Part shown: positions 1-9,133 of the stretch, piece after piece
Numbering within the stretch: the stretch's first letter is position 1
Layout: each line of letters opens with the position of its first letter
Assembly (NCBI GenBank): GCA_958347955.1
Contig: CATVXH010000013.1
Location: 1 to 59,842 of the forward strand
Direction of reading: 5' to 3'
Length of the DNA: 59,842 bases
Source of the DNA: an uncultured Sutterella sp.
Lineage (GTDB): Bacteria > Pseudomonadota > Gammaproteobacteria > Burkholderiales > Burkholderiaceae_F
Translations under genes and position numbers: made by a program
The notes under the pieces: generated by a model
What the model saw: the letters and a program-made list of their open reading frames with translations, nothing else
The model's database searches: none
Told to the model about the DNA's origin: nothing

Positions 1-2438
1 TTAGTCAAAGCATAGGCCTCATCGTTATTTTTCAGCATTGTCACCCTGTCAGGATTTAAAAGACCGTAATATCTCCACCAAATTGCAGTTGAAAAACCCG
101 GTATTTCAGTTTTAATTGCTGAATCTAACCCTTCAAGCAATTCCTTAGTAATGGGCTCGCCCTCATTGTCAAGAATAATTCTTAGAGCTTCTTGAGAGTC
201 TCTATTTTTTTCAATAAAGTCTTCAAATTTTTTGATCGCCTTCTTGGCTCGTTCTATTGTTTCCTCCCCAAAACCAACCTCTTCCAATTCATCAAGTGTA
301 TCTACCAGGGTCTTAATGTAACCTGCTGCGATTTCTATTATTTTTTTTCGTGCCGGAACATTTGACATTAGCGGTCGTATTAACGCCATTCTCTGTTCAT
401 TATCACTATCGATCGATTCAAATGGTGGAAGGGAGTCATTTTCCAGAGCCTCAAAAATACTGAGAATAAACTCTCTCAAATCAAACGGAATGATTTTTTC
501 CAACTCGGCAATCTTTTCTGGCTCTGCGCGATTTAATAACGAGGAAAGTTTTTGAGCAAGAAGCTGAAGATATTCATCCTGAACATTTCCATGAGCTAAT
601 TTTTCAAAAAGCTCCTTAAAACTTATGTGAAACACAGAAACATTATTTGGAGCTGGTTGCTTTTTCTCACTTTCTGTAACGCCAACTGCGTCAATTAAAT
701 AGAAAAACTCTTTCGAAGTCGCATTCGGAGTAACTTCTCTAAGTTTTTCATCACTTATTGTCCTCACTCCACGCCCTTTCATTTGTTTATAGAGAGCCTC
801 CGATTGGACATCCTTGAGGAAAATAAGGACTTCTAAAGGTTTGATATCAGTACCAGTCGCAACAAGTGTAACAGTAACCGCAATTCTAAAATCTTTGTCA
901 TTACGGAAGCTTCTAATCAACTTTTCGGAATCTCCAACTGAATAAGTGATCTGTTGAACAAAATGATCATCCTTATGACCAAAAACTTCCTGAGCAATTT
1001 TTACAACCTCTCGAGCGTGCGCCTCCGACGGAGCAAAAATTAGCGTTTTAGGCAAACTCTCAAATCGTTGATTATCTTTACGTTCAGGATACAGCTTTGT
1101 ATAAACATCCTCCTTGTATCTGGACAAAATTTTTCTGTATTGATCTGGAGCAATCACACTGCGTCCCAAATCCCCTTTTGAAAAGTAAATTTGATCCTTT
1201 GTTTTTTTTGTTTCTGTATTTTGATTAATTCTTGCTACAGTTTTAATTCGTTCTCCTGGATTTACTGTGGCTCCGAATTGTGACATATGTGACTTGACGC
1301 AATAGACACGACAATCAACATTAACCCCATCAACTATTGACTGTTCAAGAGAATAATCAATGATCTTGTTATCAAAAAATTCTTCCGTTTCTTTAATTGG
1401 AGTTGCAGTTAATCCTAAAATAACAGCGTTTTCGAAATAAGTTAGTACATTTTTCCAATCGCCATATATTGAACGATGGCATTCGTCTACGATAATTAAA
1501 TCAAAGAAATCCCTTGGCAACTTTGGGTTTTCAGGTACTTTCACCTCATGTCCGACCTGACTGGTAGACTCCTTATTTTCATCTTCGTCTAGCGACTCAT
1601 CCTCATACCCAGTTAATACAGAAAATAATCTCTGTATAGTGCAGATAACTACTTCTGAGGAACTGCTAATTTTGGGGCTAGTTATTCGTTCAACAACATA
1701 ACTATCTGAAAATCGATTTCCATTTTCGGTACGACGAAATTTACTAAATTCAGTTTCAGCTTGAACGCCTAAATTTGTTCTATCTACTAAAAATAGAACC
1801 CGTTTAGCGCGACAATAGTTAAGCATTCTGTAAGCAGCCAAACAAGCAGTGTATGTTTTACCAGCTCCAGTTGCCAATACCATTAAGGCTCGTTTTTTTC
1901 CACTTCTTAAGCTATTTTCAAATGCAACAATTGCTTCATACTGGCAATCGCGAAGTCCCATTCGAGACAGAGTCGGCAAACCTGAATAAGGATTTTCTAA
2001 TTTTAAAATTCGCGCAACATCCTTAGGTCGGGGGAAATCTTCAACTAATTCGTATCGTGAGTCAAACTTATGCCCATTCTTGAAAGCTATTTTTTTGCCG
2101 TTTGATAAAAGCACTAACTTCAACGGTCGCTCGTGAGCTCTGATGGTAGATGGAATTATTTGAGTGTAATTTTCAGCTTGTTTGATCAATTTCTCATTAT
2201 CTAGTGGAATTTCTGGACGTTTCGCTTCAAGTATTGCACAAGCCTTCCCATTCAGCATCAACAGATAATCTACTTCTTTATGTCTTTCTAACAATCCTTC
2301 ACGTATAGCCACAGCTGTCAGACCGTCATGGTATTCATCACGGTTTACTATTTTCCAGCCAGATTGTTCCAACTTTCGATCAATCCAAACTCTTGCTCTT
2401 TCTTCTGGCTTTAATGTAGTAACTGACTGCTTTGGCAT
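1..2438 (-). CDS. hsdR: Type I restriction enzyme R subunit (HsdR, EcoEI type), 3' end cut by window edge
   Basis: Motor/nuclease subunit of a type I restriction-modification system: ATP-driven DNA translocation and cleavage of unmethylated DNA. I translated the strand by hand; the frame is open from 2438 to base 1 (about 812 codons). An N-terminal nuclease motif shows as EVDYLL...AILEAKRP near residues 55-75. The SF2 helicase part follows: Walker A ATGAGKT near residue 190, DECH box VDECHRS near residue 315, LTATP near residue 335, and motif VI QMKGRGVRT near residue 550. The rest is helical, like the EcoEI_R_C domain. Start: two in-frame ATGs lie at 2450 and 2438; the second has GGAG just upstream, so I chose it. 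The gene is clearly more AT-rich than its neighbours, which suggests transfer. No hsdM or hsdS lies in the window; they may lie beyond base 1. Confidence 0.9.
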   Translation of the reverse strand, partial: MPKQSVTTLKPEERARVWIDRKLEQSGWKIVNRDEYHDGLTAVAIREGLLERHKEVDYLLMLNGKACAILEAKRPEIPLDNEKLIKQAENYTQIIPSTIRAHERPLKLVLLSNGKKIAFKNGHKFDSRYELVEDFPRPKDVARILKLENPYSGLPTLSRMGLRDCQYEAIVAFENSLRSGKKRALMVLATGAGKTYTACLAAYRMLNYCRAKRVLFLVDRTNLGVQAETEFSKFRRTENGNRFSDSYVVERITSPKISSSSEVVICTIQRLFSVLTGYEDESLDEDENKESTSQVGHEVKVPENPKLPRDFFDLIIVDECHRSIYGDWKNVLTYFENAVILGLTATPIKETEEFFDNKIIDYSLEQSIVDGVNVDCRVYCVKSHMSQFGATVNPGERIKTVARINQNTETKKTKDQIYFSKGDLGRSVIAPDQYRKILSRYKEDVYTKLYPERKDNQRFESLPKTLIFAPSEAHAREVVKIAQEVFGHKDDHFVQQITYSVGDSEKLIRSFRNDKDFRIAVTVTLVATGTDIKPLEVLIFLKDVQSEALYKQMKGRGVRTISDEKLREVTPNATSKEFFYLIDAVGVTESEKKQPAPNNVSVFHISFKELFEKLAHGNVQDEYLQLLAQKLSSLLNRAEPEKIAELEKIIPFDLREFILSIFEALENDSLPPFESIDSDNEQRMALIRPLMSNVPARKKIIEIAAGYIKTLVDTLDELEEVGFGEETIERAKKAIKKFEDFIEKNRDSQEALRIILDNEGEPITKELLEGLDSAIKTEIPGFSTAIWWRYYGLLNPDRVTMLKNNDEAYALT

Positions 2439-2667
2439 GACTATCTCCATTGAACGCTAGCTTTCAAATTTGCCATTATTACCGTCATTTCATAACTCTA
2501 ATGGAAAATCTAACATTTGTCGTAAATTATCTGAATCTGTGCATTAGGGATTCATTTACTGCTCTAGCCCAATTAAAGTTCTATCAAATTGTTTTAACTT
2601 GCAACAGTGCTTTCAAAGACATTTTCCCCTCATTAAGATTAAGTCAATAATTTTTCAGAGATTCATT

Positions 2668-4176
2668 GTGTTTGTTAAGCGGATCATTGCCTGCGTTTTA
2701 TGTGCCCAACTTGCCATCTCTCCGACGGCCGCTGTTTTTGCCGCCCAGGAGCTGGCGACGGAGTCGCTTAACCTCAACCTGCCCAGCATGGGAGCCGTTG
2801 CGGGAACGGAACTTTCGCCTTCTGAAGAACAAGCTTTAGGCGAAAGGATGATGAATCAGATCCGAGGCGATCCGAGTTATCTCAATGATTCAGAAACATT
2901 GGAATATCTCAACCGTCTGGGCTACAAACTCGTCAGTGTTTCTGACACCCACACCTACAATTTCTTTTTCTATCCACTGATTGACCATTCACTCAACGCT
3001 TTCGCCATTCCCGGCGGCTACATTGCCGTGCATACCGGACTCATTGTGGCCGCGCAAAGTGAAAGTGAATTGGCGGGCGTTATCGCCCACGAAATCGGAC
3101 ACGTCAGTCAACGCCACATCGCTCGAATGATTGACGCCCAAAAAGGCAACACTGCAATTACCTTGGGATCGTTCTTATTGGCGTTATTGGCTGCGAGAGC
3201 AGGCAGCGGCCAGGCCGCCACGGCGCTTGCTGTGGGTGGACAGGCTGCGATGATTCAAAATCAATTGAGTTACTCGCGCGGCGCCGAACGTGAGGCTGAC
3301 CGCGTGGGTCTAACGTCTTTGGTTCGGGCGGGTTTTGACCCCAAAGGCATGGAAAACTTCTTCATGCGCCTGCAGCAAAACAACCGCTACTATGAGGCGG
3401 CGGCCCCCGCCTACCTGCTCACCCACCCGCTCACGGTTGAACGTATCAGCGACATGGAAAACCGCACCCGACAAATCGGTGCCAGATCACACAATGACTC
3501 CCTGGACTTCCTGCTCATACAGCAACGCATGCGTGTGCTTCAGGAAACCAAATATGACGGTTGGCTCAAAGTCAGCAAAGAACTAAAACAAAACCTGGCT
3601 GAGGCAAAAAATAACCGTCAAAAGACGGCTCTTACATACGGACTTTCCATAGTCAGTCGAAAACTTAATCAAAAAGCTGATGCCATCCGGTACGCCAACG
3701 AGGCGGTAAAACTGGGCGGCAACAATGCCATTCTGATTAAAAATCAATCGGAAGTGCTTTTTATTTTTGGATCCTCCGCTGATAAAAAACGCGCATTGGC
3801 GATGGCCAAACGCCTCACCGACAACAATCCCTTGTCTGAAATGGCCGTTAAGCTCTACGCCGGTCAGCTTTACGCACTAAAACGCTATCAGGACACTTTG
3901 CGCTTTATGCGTTCTCAACATGCCATGACGCAAAGCAATCCTTCGTATCACGCCATCAATGCCCGTTGCTACAAAGCTTTAAACCAAATGAGCCGTCATC
4001 ACATGGCCGTTGGCGACATATATCTTGCTCAAGGGGATAAGCGCGCGGCTGAATACCAATACAACCTCGCGCAACAAGCCAATGACGGTGACTATTACAC
4101 CATGAGTCAGGTCGACGGAAAGCTTCGCACAACCCGCGCCGACATCCTTGCCGAAGAAAAAGCCAAAAACGACTGA
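2668..4176 (+). CDS. bepA: BepA/YfgC-like periplasmic M48 metalloprotease with TPR-like C-terminus
   Basis: Periplasmic zinc protease/chaperone of the BepA family, which in E. coli helps assemble or degrade outer-membrane proteins such as LptD. The GTG at 2668 gives a clean Sec signal peptide (FVKRIIACVLCAQLAI...VFA^AQ). The frame could extend to a TTG at 2599, but that would put about 23 odd residues before the signal, so I prefer GTG. The zinc motif HEIGH is at residues 141-145, and the third ligand is probably the Glu in RGAEREADRVG near residue 208. The C-terminal half (about 300-500) looks helical and TPR-like, as in BepA. Length 502 aa is normal. It is convergent with the next gene across a hairpin terminator. 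Confidence 0.88.
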   Translation: MFVKRIIACVLCAQLAISPTAAVFAAQELATESLNLNLPSMGAVAGTELSPSEEQALGERMMNQIRGDPSYLNDSETLEYLNRLGYKLVSVSDTHTYNFFFYPLIDHSLNAFAIPGGYIAVHTGLIVAAQSESELAGVIAHEIGHVSQRHIARMIDAQKGNTAITLGSFLLALLAARAGSGQAATALAVGGQAAMIQNQLSYSRGAEREADRVGLTSLVRAGFDPKGMENFFMRLQQNNRYYEAAAPAYLLTHPLTVERISDMENRTRQIGARSHNDSLDFLLIQQRMRVLQETKYDGWLKVSKELKQNLAEAKNNRQKTALTYGLSIVSRKLNQKADAIRYANEAVKLGGNNAILIKNQSEVLFIFGSSADKKRALAMAKRLTDNNPLSEMAVKLYAGQLYALKRYQDTLRFMRSQHAMTQSNPSYHAINARCYKALNQMSRHHMAVGDIYLAQGDKRAAEYQYNLAQQANDGDYYTMSQVDGKLRTTRADILAEEKAKND

Positions 4177-4200
4177 AAAAACGGCTGCCCAAGGCAGCCG
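4176..4200 (-). terminator. Rho-independent terminator between convergent genes
   Basis: Perfect 8-bp stem CGGCTGCC / GGCAGCCG with a 3-nt loop at 4182-4200. Read on the minus strand it is followed by six T, so it best serves the unknown gene 4212-4901. It may also stop the M48 protease transcript from the other side. Confidence 0.8.
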
Positions 4201-4211
4201 CGCAAGTTTGT

Positions 4212-4901
4212 CTAAAATTCCTTGATTTGACCGATCCAAATCGGTATCAGTCTCTTACATTCCGAAAGCGTTAAATTCTCTTCGCTAACCGTCTTGCCTT
4301 CGCTCTTAAAACTCATTTTGTGATTGCGACCATGCAAGTACACACGTCCCACCAATTTCTTTTTGTACTTAACCGTTACACTCATGGTCGAGGAAAGGCT
4401 AAAAGTAAACTTATTTTCTATGCCTGCCTCTGCAGCCTTGCTTAACAACTCTTTGACAAAAGAGATTTCCAGTTTAGAGGCTTCAACTGGTTGGTTATCC
4501 GAAGTCAGAAAATAAAATGGCTCGGGCAAGTCTTGCACGGGAAGCGGTTTTTCTGCCTTGAGCTTTCGCCAAGGATAGAGATTGCGAAGCGACTCCACCG
4601 CCTGCGAATACGTCTTTCTGGGCCGCACTTTGGCAACCACCACCGCGGGGACCGGTTGTTCTTTTTGAGCCTCGGTCTTTTCTTCAACTTCTTCATGCGT
4701 AACCTGAATCATGCGCTCTGATGTATCGGCGCTCATTTCAGGCCGTATTTCCACGTCATGGGCAATGTGAATCTGCTTTTCTTCTGATTCGAAATCAGGA
4801 CGATTCCGACCCAAGTCTATCGGTTCACCTGAAGCTTTCTTTGTTCCGATCGACTTAAAAAATTGAACAATTTGATCAAGAATATTTTTTTCGAGCATCA
4901 T
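4212..4901 (-). CDS. Protein of unknown function
   Basis: I do not recognise this 229-aa protein. It looks soluble, with no signal peptide or membrane segment. The first ~100 residues are charged and low in complexity (many E, K, V), like a flexible linker. A more ordered C-terminal domain from about residue 130 contains a run of alternating residues (FTFSLSSTMSVTVKYKKK) that suggests a beta sheet, and a lysine/histidine-rich patch (GRNHKMSFKSEGK). Start: the frame reaches 4955, but GGGAGA sits just before the ATG ATG at 4901/4898, so I chose 4901. It is divergent from the ferredoxin reductase gene, and its own terminator lies at 4176-4200. Confidence 0.65.
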   Translation of the reverse strand: MMLEKNILDQIVQFFKSIGTKKASGEPIDLGRNRPDFESEEKQIHIAHDVEIRPEMSADTSERMIQVTHEEVEEKTEAQKEQPVPAVVVAKVRPRKTYSQAVESLRNLYPWRKLKAEKPLPVQDLPEPFYFLTSDNQPVEASKLEISFVKELLSKAAEAGIENKFTFSLSSTMSVTVKYKKKLVGRVYLHGRNHKMSFKSEGKTVSEENLTLSECKRLIPIWIGQIKEF

Positions 4902-4960
4902 TGTCTCCCTGTTGCTCCTAATCCATATGGTAAAGGAAAAAGTTGTTTCCAACACAATTT

Positions 4961-4989
4961 TTCAATTCAAATCTGAACTCTCGTATAAT
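4961..4989 (+). promoter_or_regulatory. Probable sigma-70 promoter of the ferredoxin-NADP reductase gene
   Basis: Perfect -10 box TATAAT at 4984-4989, with TTCAAT at 4961-4966 as -35 and a 17-bp spacer. Start of transcription would be near 4996, giving a leader of about 23 nt. Confidence 0.6.
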
Positions 4990-5018
4990 TCTGCCGATCG
5001 AATAAATTGAGAATCATT

Positions 5019-6098
5019 ATGGCTATTGAAGATTATTTGACGATCGCGCCGAAAACCGATGAAATCATTGAAACCGATGCTGTGATTGTCGGTGCCGGTC
5101 CCGTGGGACTTTTCCAAGTTTTTGAATTGGGCTTGCTGGAAATCAAGGCTCATGTGGTTGACTCATTGAAAATGGTGGGCGGTCAATGCATGGAGCTTTA
5201 CGAGCATAAGCCGATTTACGACATTCCCGCTTTGCCCGTTTGCACATCGCGAGAATTAACCGAAAATCTTTTAAAACAAATTCATCCTTTCGGACCTCAA
5301 TTTCATTTGGGTGAAGAAGTCACCACCGTTGAAAAACAAGATGACGGACGCTTTTTTGTTCAAACCGACAAGGGCACGCGATTTATGACGAAAACCGTCT
5401 TCATCGCCGCCGGTGTCGGCAGCTTCCAACCCAAGCGCCTCAGCGTGCCTGGAATTGAAAAGTTCGAAGGCACTCAATTGCACTACCAGGTGAAAGATCC
5501 GGAACTTTTCTATGGTAAAAACATTGTGATCTGCGGCGGCGGTGATTCGGCTTTGGACTGGACGTTAAATTTGGTCGGCAAAGCGGAAAGCGTTATTCTC
5601 CTTCACCGCCGTGACGGCTTCCGGGCCCAATCCGCCTCGGTAGCCAAAATGCGCGAACTCTGTGAAAACTGGGAAATGCAATTTGAAGTAGGACAAATCT
5701 CCGGCTTCGAAGAAAAAGACGGTAAACTCACGGAAATCCGCGTCACGGGCGATGACGGTGTGGTGCGCCGCATGCCTCTCGATCACTTACTCGTCTTCTA
5801 CGGCTTAACGCCCAAGCTTGGCCCCATCGCCAACTGGGGACTGGAAATTTACCGCAAACAAATCGTGGTGGATACAGAAAAATTCCAAACATCCATTCCC
5901 GGTATCTTTGCGGTCGGTGACATCAACGTCTATCCCGGCAAAAAGAAATTGATTCTTTGCGGTTTCCACGAATGCGCGCTGGCCGCTTTCGCCGCTTCTG
6001 AAATCGTTCATCCGGAAAAGAAAACCTTGTTGCAATACACAACAACCTCGCCGAAACTTCACAAGGTTCTCGGCGTTGAAACACCAAGCTTAGACTAA
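5019..6098 (+). CDS. Ferredoxin/flavodoxin--NADP(+) reductase, thioredoxin-reductase-like type (YumC family)
   Basis: Cytoplasmic FAD enzyme that moves electrons between NADPH and ferredoxin or flavodoxin. The FAD dinucleotide motif is at residues 26-31 (VIVGAGPVG), followed by VGGQC...YEHKPIYDIPA, typical of this family. The NADP-binding motif GGGDSA is near residue 170, and the second FAD motif FAVGDIN is near residue 295. The CxxC pair of true thioredoxin reductases is absent, which points to the FNR2 (YumC-like) family. Start: a TTG at 5007 is possible, but the ATG at 5019 with GAGA upstream is better; this gives 359 aa, normal for the family. It is a single-gene unit with its own promoter and terminator. 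Confidence 0.9.
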   Translation: MAIEDYLTIAPKTDEIIETDAVIVGAGPVGLFQVFELGLLEIKAHVVDSLKMVGGQCMELYEHKPIYDIPALPVCTSRELTENLLKQIHPFGPQFHLGEEVTTVEKQDDGRFFVQTDKGTRFMTKTVFIAAGVGSFQPKRLSVPGIEKFEGTQLHYQVKDPELFYGKNIVICGGGDSALDWTLNLVGKAESVILLHRRDGFRAQSASVAKMRELCENWEMQFEVGQISGFEEKDGKLTEIRVTGDDGVVRRMPLDHLLVFYGLTPKLGPIANWGLEIYRKQIVVDTEKFQTSIPGIFAVGDINVYPGKKKLILCGFHECALAAFAASEIVHPEKKTLLQYTTTSPKLHKVLGVETPSLD

Positions 6099-6115
6099 AA
6101 GCGTTTTGTCAAAAG

Positions 6116-6160
6116 AGTGCCGCTGTGAGTACCCAAGGTACAAAAGCGGCACTTTTTTTA
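6116..6160 (+). terminator. Rho-independent terminator
   Basis: Stem AGTGCCGCT (6116-6124) / AGCGGCACT (6145-6153) with a 20-nt loop, then TTTTTTT. It serves the reductase gene on the plus strand. The T run overlaps the glnE stop codon, so the two convergent genes share this site. Confidence 0.85.
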
Positions 6161-8974
6161 TTCTCTTTGAGGTCCTTCTGAACCAAACACTGTTGTCCAT
6201 AAATTAAGCACCGCTTTGATATTTTCTTTCTGTTCCTCACGGTCCACTCTGACCGGACCAGCTCCGAACTCCAAGCGATGTTTTCTTTGAATGTGCCGGT
6301 AGTTACGATAAATGGCAACACACTGCCGGGCTAACGGTTCCCCAATCAAACCGACTCGAGCGGCCATTTCCAAAAGCAAGATATTGCCGAAGTTGTTGAC
6401 TAGCTCCGGATACTGCTGTGAATAAGCGAGAACCAATGCCTGGACGGCGAACTCAACATCAACCATACCGCCGCGATCATGCTTGACGTCAAAAAGCGCT
6501 GTCGGATTTGGGTGTCCCTGCAGCATTCTTCCACGCATTTCACTGACATCGGCAAAGACTTTATTCTTGTCACGGGGCATGCGCAAAATGGCTTCGCGCT
6601 CTTTTTCAAACGCCATACCGATTTCCCGATCCCCTGCGCAAAAACGCGCCCGAGTCAACGCCTGATGCTCCCATGGCCAGGCGCCCGTGCCGTCCTCATT
6701 TCGCTGATAGCGTTTAAACATCTCAAATGAGGACACTACCAAACCATTTTCACCATTTGGTCTTAAGCGCAAATCCACATCAAAGAGAATCCCCGAAGAG
6801 GTCTGAACGGTGAGCCAACTCATCATCCTTCGCACAAGACGGGTGTAATTTTTGCTTGCCTCCGGACTCGGATCATCGTAAAGATAGATCAGGTCAAGGT
6901 CCGAGGCGTAACTTAATTCCTTCCCACCCAACTTTCCGTAGGCGATCACCGCAAATTTCGGCACCTCACAATGCCGTGACGCGATTGTCTGCCAAGCCAT
7001 TGTGATGACAATTTCCAGAACCGCGTCGGCCAAGGCGGACAACTGGTCTGCCAAGCGCTCAACGGTAAATCGACCTTCCAGATCAGCCATTAAAAGTTTA
7101 AAGACCGCTCCGTGATGGGCATCGCGCAAGAGGTTCATCTGAGTTTCCTGATCCCCTTCTGCCTCATGCAATTTCACCCATAGGTCATCCTGCCAAGCGC
7201 TCCAATCCACCGGAGAGAAATTATCCAACTCCGTCACCCGTTCATCGACCAACTCGTCGAGCACAATCGGGTGAGCCGTTAAATAATCCGCCGCCCAAGC
7301 ACTGGTTTTCAGCACAACAGCCACCTTCTCACAGACTTTCGGATACTGGATCAAAAGTGACACATAAGTGCTGCGGCCGGCGATCACTTCCAACAAAGAT
7401 AAAAATCGAATGAAAACAACGTCGGCGCCGACTCCCTTGTCTTTTTCTGCCATTGACACGCAAAGCTGGGCAATACGCTTAACAAGCTGCGCCATTCTCA
7501 CTCTCGCCGACTCTGTTTGCGCGGCGAGGAACTTTGAGGCCATCAATTCCAGCACCCGGTCGGCGCAATGAAGAGCCTGCTCGTAACCCAAATTGCTCAG
7601 AACTTGAGAAAGCCCGTCTCTTGCTGCGGGAAAACCGACACTCCAACCTTCAGGCCAATCGTCATCTTCATCCTCGGTTTCCCCGACCTGGAAAATACCA
7701 TCGAAAACACCGGCCACATATTCTCGAATCTGCATAAGACGCGACATCATCTCATCGCTATCGAGCCCAAGAAGCGCCGCCACCTGTTTTCTCGCCTCTT
7801 CATCGGGCGCAAGGCGGTGAGTCTGTTGATCGTCCACATATTGAATCGCATGTTCAAGATTGCGCAGAAAAATATAGGACTGAGTCAACTGCTCGACTTG
7901 CTCCGCTTTAAGAGCGCCGCACTTTTCCAATAACGGCAAAGCCTCAAGGGTGCTTTTTACCCTCAGCTGAGGCTCTCGGCCTGCCCGAATCACTTGAAAA
8001 GTCTGGGCAATGAATTCGATCTCACGAATTCCGCCTCGACCGAGCTTGACGTTTATCCCCAAATCCTTGCCGGCTTCCCGACGCTGTGTTTCGGCGCGAA
8101 TCAGTTTGTGTAAATTGGATAGGGCGCTGATGGCATTGAAATCCACGTAGCGTCGGAAAACAAAAGGACGAACAACATCATCGAGATTTTTACACTGTCT
8201 CTCGAAAGTTTCTTTATCCGTAAACACGGGTTCATTGATCACGCGCCCCTTGAGCCAGGCAAAACGCTCCCATTCCCGCCCCTGAACGTAAAGGTACTCT
8301 TCGAGCATCTCATTGCTGATGACAATGGGGCCGGAATCACCGTTGGGTCTAAGACGCATATCAACGCGAAACACAAAACCGGCGCCGGAAATATCCGAAA
8401 GCGCCGGGATGACTTTTTTAGCGAGGCGCTCAAAAAATTCCGCGTTTGTCAATTCCCGTCTCGGCGTCGGACACTCAGTCGTGGGGCGGCATCGTCCCTG
8501 CTCATCGTAGACAAAAACCAAATCTATATCGGAGCTGACATTGAGTTCCTTGCCACCGAGCTTGCCCATGCCGACAACCAAAAAGTCCTGAGCAACGCCT
8601 TCGGCGGAACTTGGCACACCAAAACGTTTGGCCAAGGCCAATGCGTGCACGCGAACCGTCCTGCTTACAGCTTCTTCGGCCAGATCTGTCATGGTGCGAA
8701 CTACTTCAAAGTAATCGGCCGCGCCGGTGGCATCACGAGTCAAAAGCGTCAGAAGAACCTCCCTTCTTAAAAAGCGCAACCGCTCAGATAATGCCTGAGC
8801 ATCATCGGCCCCTTGCAGATACGCCTTCATCTGATCACGACTATAGGGTTGTTTGGCTAAAGTTGACAGCCACGAAAGTCTTGACTGATCATCGGCGCCG
8901 GGCATCGCCGACATCAGAGCTCTTTTTACAAAAAAAGAATATTGAGGCAAGTCGCCAACGGATAAACGGGACAT
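6158..8974 (-). CDS. glnE: Bifunctional glutamine synthetase adenylyltransferase/adenylyl-removing enzyme
   Basis: GlnE attaches AMP to, or removes it from, glutamine synthetase and so tunes ammonia assimilation with PII (GlnB). Two nucleotidyltransferase domains are visible: the N-terminal de-adenylylating one with GMGKLGGKELNVSSDIDLVF at residues 135-154, and the C-terminal adenylylating one with YGKLGGKELSYASDLDLIYL near 676-695. Both keep the paired aspartates. RLRPNG is repeated once after each motif (DMRLRPNG and DLRLRPNG). Length 938 aa is in the usual range. The ATG at 8974 is the natural start. It is divergent from the YhdP-like gene, with 159 bp between. Confidence 0.95.
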   Translation of the reverse strand: MSRLSVGDLPQYSFFVKRALMSAMPGADDQSRLSWLSTLAKQPYSRDQMKAYLQGADDAQALSERLRFLRREVLLTLLTRDATGAADYFEVVRTMTDLAEEAVSRTVRVHALALAKRFGVPSSAEGVAQDFLVVGMGKLGGKELNVSSDIDLVFVYDEQGRCRPTTECPTPRRELTNAEFFERLAKKVIPALSDISGAGFVFRVDMRLRPNGDSGPIVISNEMLEEYLYVQGREWERFAWLKGRVINEPVFTDKETFERQCKNLDDVVRPFVFRRYVDFNAISALSNLHKLIRAETQRREAGKDLGINVKLGRGGIREIEFIAQTFQVIRAGREPQLRVKSTLEALPLLEKCGALKAEQVEQLTQSYIFLRNLEHAIQYVDDQQTHRLAPDEEARKQVAALLGLDSDEMMSRLMQIREYVAGVFDGIFQVGETEDEDDDWPEGWSVGFPAARDGLSQVLSNLGYEQALHCADRVLELMASKFLAAQTESARVRMAQLVKRIAQLCVSMAEKDKGVGADVVFIRFLSLLEVIAGRSTYVSLLIQYPKVCEKVAVVLKTSAWAADYLTAHPIVLDELVDERVTELDNFSPVDWSAWQDDLWVKLHEAEGDQETQMNLLRDAHHGAVFKLLMADLEGRFTVERLADQLSALADAVLEIVITMAWQTIASRHCEVPKFAVIAYGKLGGKELSYASDLDLIYLYDDPSPEASKNYTRLVRRMMSWLTVQTSSGILFDVDLRLRPNGENGLVVSSFEMFKRYQRNEDGTGAWPWEHQALTRARFCAGDREIGMAFEKEREAILRMPRDKNKVFADVSEMRGRMLQGHPNPTALFDVKHDRGGMVDVEFAVQALVLAYSQQYPELVNNFGNILLLEMAARVGLIGEPLARQCVAIYRNYRHIQRKHRLEFGAGPVRVDREEQKENIKAVLNLWTTVFGSEGPQRE

Positions 8975-9133
8975 TTTCTACAGCAATAAAAATAGTTTAA
9001 GAAGCAGTTTAGCGGAGCGAAAAATTTTTTCGAAAGGTTTCATTCGAAAAATTTTGGAAAAAATCCCACCGCCAATACCCAAACCGCTAAAATTCAGCTG
9101 ATTCACAGCAATTGATAGATCCTGACAACGTCT

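Noticed and set aside
7568..7933. 121-codon frame inside glnE on the plus strand
   Set aside because: Overlaps fully with conserved GlnE sequence; no start signals.
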